A stretch of 64,000 bases of DNA from NCBI GenBank assembly GCA_937891975.1, contig CALAUA010000025.1:70749-134748 (forward strand), read 5' to 3'. The position numbers and the translations under genes were made by a program. The notes below the pieces were generated by a model. That model searched no databases. It saw nothing but the letters and a program-made list of their open reading frames with translations, and was not told where the DNA came from. The DNA is from an uncultured Bacteroidales bacterium (GTDB lineage Bacteria > Bacteroidota > Bacteroidia > Bacteroidales > Paludibacteraceae). This document shows, piece after piece, positions 59,662-64,000 of this stretch (positions within the stretch are counted from its first letter, which is position 1; each line of letters opens with the position of its first letter).

Positions 59662-60597
59662 TTAAAACATTAATTCATAAAAATCATAAGCAATCGCACG
59701 CCCACCAAATTCTTGCTTTTGAGAGATTAACCCCTCGTTTAAGAACCGACCTTCGTTCTCATTAGAGATACCAAAATCGAAATACACTTTGTCTGCATAG
59801 CATTCGTTGACAAGATAATCCATTACGGCATCCAAAGCTCCGCATTGTCTTCCTTCATCCGAATTGGCTATATATTGAGTATGTGCGACCTGCGGTGTTA
59901 AATACACAACTACCCCTGCTAACATCTCATCTTCATGGAATGCTGCATACATTTTGATATTATCTGGAAATCTATCAGCAAGTAACCGGAGTTCTGCTGC
60001 TGTATGAACCGGTTTAGCATCATGGTATTTTGCCAATATCTCTGATAGCATCTCTATATATTGTTCATACTCATGGGATTCTCTTACTACTATCCCACTT
60101 TTGTGTGCATTTTTTACTCCACGTCTTCTTCTTTCTGAGAAGCGAATTCGATTAGGCAAATAGATAGTAGCAGATATGTCTCTTCTTGTTAGTATTGCAT
60201 TATTGCGAAATAGTGCATACAAGTCTTCATCGGACGGATACGAATAATAAATTGACGGAACTCGTTTGTATATCAATCGAGATATACCATTTGAACTCAT
60301 GTATTCTTTCAAAGAGTCAAACAATGATAGCATCAATTGAACCGTCATTTTTAGATTCGTTATCATCCCGCCATAAGTCAATCCGCCATGCGAGCGTAAT
60401 TCATCGCCATGCGAGGAGGCCGGAAGCAGTGCGACCAACTCTTCATCTCGATAGAAAAGCAATGAGTGATCAGTGAAACGATCCGTATGGTAATCCATAT
60501 ACCCACGTTTGAGCATAAATGTGCCATTCTTAGACGCATCCACAAACGCATCCCATGCAGCAGCATCGTTCGGATTATATCTCTTAATTGTTATCAT
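59662..60597 (-). CDS. FemAB/GNAT-like acyltransferase
   Basis: 311 aa. Two-half GNAT architecture with RRRGVKNAHKSGIVVRE, DAVMDYLVNECYADKVYFDF and GISNENEGRFLNEGL. Third FemAB-type protein in the window and the only one in the right-hand sugar cluster. Likely transfers an amino acid or acyl group to a sugar. Two bases upstream of the formyltransferase gene, so they are co-transcribed. Confidence 0.72.
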   Translation of the reverse strand: MITIKRYNPNDAAAWDAFVDASKNGTFMLKRGYMDYHTDRFTDHSLLFYRDEELVALLPASSHGDELRSHGGLTYGGMITNLKMTVQLMLSLFDSLKEYMSSNGISRLIYKRVPSIYYSYPSDEDLYALFRNNAILTRRDISATIYLPNRIRFSERRRRGVKNAHKSGIVVRESHEYEQYIEMLSEILAKYHDAKPVHTAAELRLLADRFPDNIKMYAAFHEDEMLAGVVVYLTPQVAHTQYIANSDEGRQCGALDAVMDYLVNECYADKVYFDFGISNENEGRFLNEGLISQKQEFGGRAIAYDFYELMF

Positions 60598-60627
60598 TTT
60601 TATTTCTAAATTTTAGACTTTATAATT

Positions 60628-62232
60628 TTAGTACGGGAGTTCATCGAAATCGTTCTCTTTACCCTGTATGTTAATTCGTCTCGGGAAACAATGGTTGTGG
60701 GACCATATCTTTTCATTTATACCAATAAGATGTGCTCCATAATAGAGTTGATCTAGTTGCCAATGAGTTTGTTTTACTATCGCATCCATGCACATACGAG
60801 TCACTATTTGCCTCTCGGGAATTGACATATCTTTGCTGTAATATTCCATCATAGATAGTGAATCATACAACTCGCGACAAGTATCTAGTGTAAATATATC
60901 TAAACACATTGAGCGTGTTTTGGCTGCATAGGTAAACCTTTTTTGCATTTGGGAATTATGATGATATGGATACCCCATCTGTAAAATCATCAACTGCAAC
61001 CATAAATGAAGCATAGGTACATCGCAAAATAATCCGGAAGCATTGTAGTTTTTTTCTATTATGTTTTTTTCTATTATGGATAACTCTGTTTGCAACTTAT
61101 GAGACATTATATCTTGATAGTCCTCATACTTCGCGTATAAAAACATTTCTAAGATTTTTAAAGATTCTAGTCTAGAATAACGCATACCATTTTCCTTGTT
61201 TTCAAAAAATCTTCTCCAACTAGCATTTGAAATATTTGCAAAGGCGGTATACAAGAGCGGAGCATCATACGCGTAGTTTATTTCCATTTCGGAAAATCTT
61301 TTCTTATCTTCTAATATTTTTCTTAGATTTTGTTCTGATGTCAGTAATCGTTTGCATAGGATTGGATTATTTAAAACTGCTGTTATCGGTTTTATTAAAT
61401 TGGAATATGTGATAACAAAGTTTGTTTGAAAAGCAGAATATGCATCTCTAAAGTGGTCTTTTATCATCGGCATTAATGTTTTTATGTCATAAATACCATG
61501 AGATGTGCACGACTCAACGAACCTACTATCTTCTTCCCCTTCGTTAACATAATTGTCCTTGGTTGAATCATATATTGCAGTATACTCAATAAAAGAGCGA
61601 AATAAAAAATATTCTGCTAAAAATTTCACATTCTCATCTGTAATATCGGGATAAGTTGTATTTATTATCAACACTCCCATATCAGATAAGGCATTCGAAT
61701 CTATTATTTGTGCTACGACCTTATATTCGGATATTAATGATTTTGTAAAATCTAGATAAATAATATCAAATTTAGTATGATTGAGTGTGACATATGTTTC
61801 TATCTTGCCATTGAAAATCTTTAAAGATGGATATGTATTTTGCAAAGATGCTACTGCTTCCTCAAAGATTTCCTTATCATATTCAAACGCATAAATATTC
61901 TCCAAAAGTACTCCTAATTCTAATAAATGTACCACATCATTTTCGGGCTCTGGTCCACAGAAGAATGCGACTTTTAATTCGCTCGCTATCTTCGTCCCCT
62001 TTTGTATATCTGCATATCGTTTCCATTCCTCATATACACCATCATGCATATTGGGAAGTCTTTTAAAGGGTGCCATCTCTTCCTTACAATACTCCCACAA
62101 ATTGTCCATATAGTTGGGGTTTATCACCCGACTACTTGTTCTGTTTTGCGTCATAGCTCGCACGGCATTTTGCCACAACAACCTCCGGCTTGCTTCCTTA
62201 ACTTCTTGTTTATACGTTGTTTCTATGGACAT
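60628..62232 (-). CDS. Conserved hypothetical protein with Rossmann-like methyltransferase region
   Basis: 534 aa. Residues about 84-170 read VAFFCGPEPENDVVHLLELG, then NIYAFEYDKEIFEEAV and FDIIYLDFTKS: a GxG-like nucleotide loop, an acidic end of strand 2 and a DxxxLD segment of class I SAM methyltransferases. The remaining ~330 residues are helical and unassigned. No membrane helices. It lies between the sugar cluster and an ATPase resembling anti-phage TrlF, so it might belong to either. Function unknown. Confidence 0.55.
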   Translation of the reverse strand: MSIETTYKQEVKEASRRLLWQNAVRAMTQNRTSSRVINPNYMDNLWEYCKEEMAPFKRLPNMHDGVYEEWKRYADIQKGTKIASELKVAFFCGPEPENDVVHLLELGVLLENIYAFEYDKEIFEEAVASLQNTYPSLKIFNGKIETYVTLNHTKFDIIYLDFTKSLISEYKVVAQIIDSNALSDMGVLIINTTYPDITDENVKFLAEYFLFRSFIEYTAIYDSTKDNYVNEGEEDSRFVESCTSHGIYDIKTLMPMIKDHFRDAYSAFQTNFVITYSNLIKPITAVLNNPILCKRLLTSEQNLRKILEDKKRFSEMEINYAYDAPLLYTAFANISNASWRRFFENKENGMRYSRLESLKILEMFLYAKYEDYQDIMSHKLQTELSIIEKNIIEKNYNASGLFCDVPMLHLWLQLMILQMGYPYHHNSQMQKRFTYAAKTRSMCLDIFTLDTCRELYDSLSMMEYYSKDMSIPERQIVTRMCMDAIVKQTHWQLDQLYYGAHLIGINEKIWSHNHCFPRRINIQGKENDFDELPY

Positions 62233-62698
62233 AACATTTATTCGTTAATTTTAATATCCTGCTCTTCCATACGCACGAATCGCACATGCAGACCATATCT
62301 ATCTAATTCAAAATTTTCTGGTAGTTTCGTCATCATTGTTTGTTTATATTCTAATAATTCATCATTATTGCGAATTTCTTAAATTCCTTTATTATCACTC
62401 CAGTTATTCAACATTGGTTGCGCTGAATATTGGTCGTTTTGGTTGTGGGATGTCTCTTCGAAGTGGTGGATGGATGCGTGGGGTTATTAAATATATTTCT
62501 TTATGCTTGTTAATTGAGAACAAATGATGTACAGTTATTTCAAATAATTTAAATTGTCTTGACGAATTCTGTCTATAATGTCTGTTATTGCCACTAGCAA
62601 TAATGGTTCTAATATTCAGTTCTTCATCAGCTGGCCAAAAGTGGTATACGGGAAGAAGGGGTGGAATGGTGGGTAGGGTCATAGGGGAAGATTAAACA
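62233..62698. other. Intergenic region with one doubtful ORF
   Basis: No promoter box of the common type seen. A 92-codon ORF (62404-62682, minus strand) is the only candidate gene and is of uncertain status. Confidence 0.5.
62404..62682 (-). CDS. Doubtful small ORF
   Basis: 92 aa (MTLPTIPPLLPVYHFWPADE at the start). Composition is proline-rich at both ends and unlike a known family; no coding neighbours confirm it. It could be a relic. Confidence 0.2.
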   Translation of the reverse strand: MTLPTIPPLLPVYHFWPADEELNIRTIIASGNNRHYRQNSSRQFKLFEITVHHLFSINKHKEIYLITPRIHPPLRRDIPQPKRPIFSATNVE

Positions 62699-64000
62699 TT
62701 ATTTAAATCCATACTTTCGCTCACGTTTAATGAACGCGTCTTCACCTCCTTCTAGTATTTCACACACGTGTTCTCTAATGCCTTGAGATAGAAGAACATA
62801 TTTTTCATTTTCATCTTTATCCTTTGTTGTTTCCAATGCACCATTTATGTATTGGAACTTATCGCCATACTGATTGTGACAATTAATGCCATCTTGGTTT
62901 GCTACGATAACATTCTCCGCATCTGCACTAACAACCACATTCGAATTATGCGTTACCAAAATAATTTGTCTTTCACGTTTTTTCTTTTTAATGTATGTTA
63001 CAAGTTCATTGTATATTGCCCGATTATCCAAACTATCTTCTGGTTGGTCAATTAGGATCGGACACTTCTTTTCACTGAAATCCAAAAGTAATTTTAATAT
63101 TACAAACGCTTGTTTTCCCTCTGACATATCAACAAATGCATCGCCCTGATAGGTGAGTTTATAATTTAAACTATACCACTTCTTACTTAAGAACTCTGTT
63201 GCAACATTAGAAGATTCATTCCCATTTTTCAATACAATCTCATCCAAAAGCAACTTTCGCAAAAAGTCTTTTGCGTATAATTCCGTATCAAGATTATATT
63301 GCCGCGATAAGTTTTGAATGTATTCCTGCCTTTCAAAACCCTTTTGATTCAAACGATTTTCCAAAAATCTATACATTTCTTCTTGATGATACAAAACCTC
63401 TACTCCGACATCCAAACCATCATATCTAAACTTCAAATGCTCAGCGACATCATTGGAATATTTTATTATATCTAAATGTTTAGATATAATTGAATCTATT
63501 TCTTCATTTTTCTTAGTTTCTAATATTTCTTTTTCTTTTAAAAGTTTATCAATTTCTACCAACTTATTTTGCTCATATTTAATGAGTTCCTTTACATCTT
63601 GGATTTCCCGATTTCCTTTAAAGGCAGAAACGCCCTTCAAATATGTGTCTTGAGTAAGGATAATATTAATCTCTTCTTCCAATGACTTTTTTGCGACCAA
63701 AGTCCTATCCAGAAAATTCTTTACGATGGCACTCCATTCTTTTTCCGTTTTAACTACTAAATTTGAATATAACCTATAAATTTCTGTAGGATTAATACCC
63801 CATGTTAATTCATTTAAATGCCATGTTTCAAAATATTTTAGATTAAATGGAGTTGTCATTACCATTGCCTGTAGAATAGTAATATCAGATTCCATTTGTA
63901 CTAATATTTTTCTTTTTTCAATTAACTGTAACTCAAGATTATCATATTGTTTTTTTTCTTCTTCCGTTAGAATGCTATTACGTTGTAGTTCCAGCAAACG
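62699..64000 (-). CDS. TrlF-like AAA ATPase, C-terminal part (cut by window edge)
   Basis: At least 433 residues, open through the window end (a TTG at 63997 is not taken as a start). Long coiled coils (QLIEKRKILVQMESDI; KYEQNKLVEIDKLLKEKEIL) followed by an ABC-type signature SEGKQAFVILKLLLDFSEKK, Walker B PILIDQPEDSLDN and the H-loop IILVTHNSNVVVSADAENVI. This C-terminal block resembles TrlF-family ATPases found in anti-phage systems, whose N-terminal PHP domain would lie beyond the edge. Confidence 0.78.
   Translation of the reverse strand, partial: RLLELQRNSILTEEEKKQYDNLELQLIEKRKILVQMESDITILQAMVMTTPFNLKYFETWHLNELTWGINPTEIYRLYSNLVVKTEKEWSAIVKNFLDRTLVAKKSLEEEINIILTQDTYLKGVSAFKGNREIQDVKELIKYEQNKLVEIDKLLKEKEILETKKNEEIDSIISKHLDIIKYSNDVAEHLKFRYDGLDVGVEVLYHQEEMYRFLENRLNQKGFERQEYIQNLSRQYNLDTELYAKDFLRKLLLDEIVLKNGNESSNVATEFLSKKWYSLNYKLTYQGDAFVDMSEGKQAFVILKLLLDFSEKKCPILIDQPEDSLDNRAIYNELVTYIKKKKRERQIILVTHNSNVVVSADAENVIVANQDGINCHNQYGDKFQYINGALETTKDKDENEKYVLLSQGIREHVCEILEGGEDAFIKRERKYGFK

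Noticed and set aside
1..64000. tRNA, rRNA or riboswitch genes
   Set aside because: None recognised by eye; absence is not proven without a covariance-model search.

Overview
The window reads as a chromosome segment of a gut-type Bacteroidales (Prevotella/Paludibacteraceae-like; exact genus not resolvable by eye). Reasons: several starts are preceded by the Bacteroidetes promoter form TTTG-N19/20-TAnnTTTG, usually written TACCTTTGCAGCC, instead of -35/-10 boxes; several families are typical of Bacteroidetes (membrane-anchored TPR/HTH regulator, DUF3987 protein, AbiE and AbiH defence genes); and base composition is modest-GC with AT-rich accessory genes. Nearly all genes after 7.5 kb lie on the minus strand.

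Layout. 0-14 kb is core or housekeeping: glucose-6-phosphate isomerase (cut by the edge), a MATE exporter, a TetR-controlled lipid group (acyl-CoA ligase, TetR, SDR, ALDH3-type aldehyde dehydrogenase), a NUDIX/SDR/AspT-like transporter set, CinA, a DUF3109 protein, MntP and peptide deformylase. 14-16.2 kb holds an AbiE toxin-antitoxin operon and a scrap of a second AbiEi. 16-31 kb is a first surface-polysaccharide operon, read leftward from a promoter at 31.2 kb: glycosyltransferases, an acyltransferase with a C10 tract, an ArnT/GT39-like membrane protein, a CapK-like ligase, an opine-dehydrogenase-like enzyme, two FemAB-like transferases, a DUF354 protein and a GDP-mannose 6-dehydrogenase. 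31-36 kb has a small hypothetical gene, a DUF3987 ATPase and an MBOAT/SGNH O-acetylation pair. 36.5-44.4 kb is a defence-like island: RhuM, two AbiH genes, and an unassigned pair (PIN-like protein with two C-terminal membrane helices, plus a 605-aa protein). 45-47 kb has a small secreted protein and a TPR/HTH regulator. 47-62 kb is a second sugar operon: Gmd, Fcl, a deacetylase, a GNAT/carrier-protein/adenylation-enzyme trio, three glycosyltransferases, an acyltransferase, an FdtB-like aminotransferase, a formyltransferase and a FemAB-like protein. The right edge cuts a TrlF-like ATPase.

The two sugar clusters together can be read as making a decorated acidic or amino-sugar glycan: GDP-mannuronate and GDP-fucose precursors, an amino-deoxy sugar that is formylated or acylated, amino acids or opines attached by FemAB/GNAT enzymes, and O-acetylation. 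This is inference from gene families.

The most striking feature is a genome-wide repeat system. Degenerate heptamer arrays (families such as TTTACAC, TTTAACC, CTAAACA, CCATTAC, GCGATTG, TCTACCA) surround small stem-loops and occur both between genes and in frame inside at least 11 protein genes. Intergenic copies have the form TA-[stem-loop]-GTYC, with stems that change sequence but stay complementary. A 120-aa four-helix-bundle (S23/IVP-like) gene at 24.3-24.7 kb is tightly bracketed by inverted arms of the same family. One 36-nt arm recurs with 3-4 mismatches inside two glycosyltransferase genes. This is the best candidate here for an undescribed mobile-repeat system.
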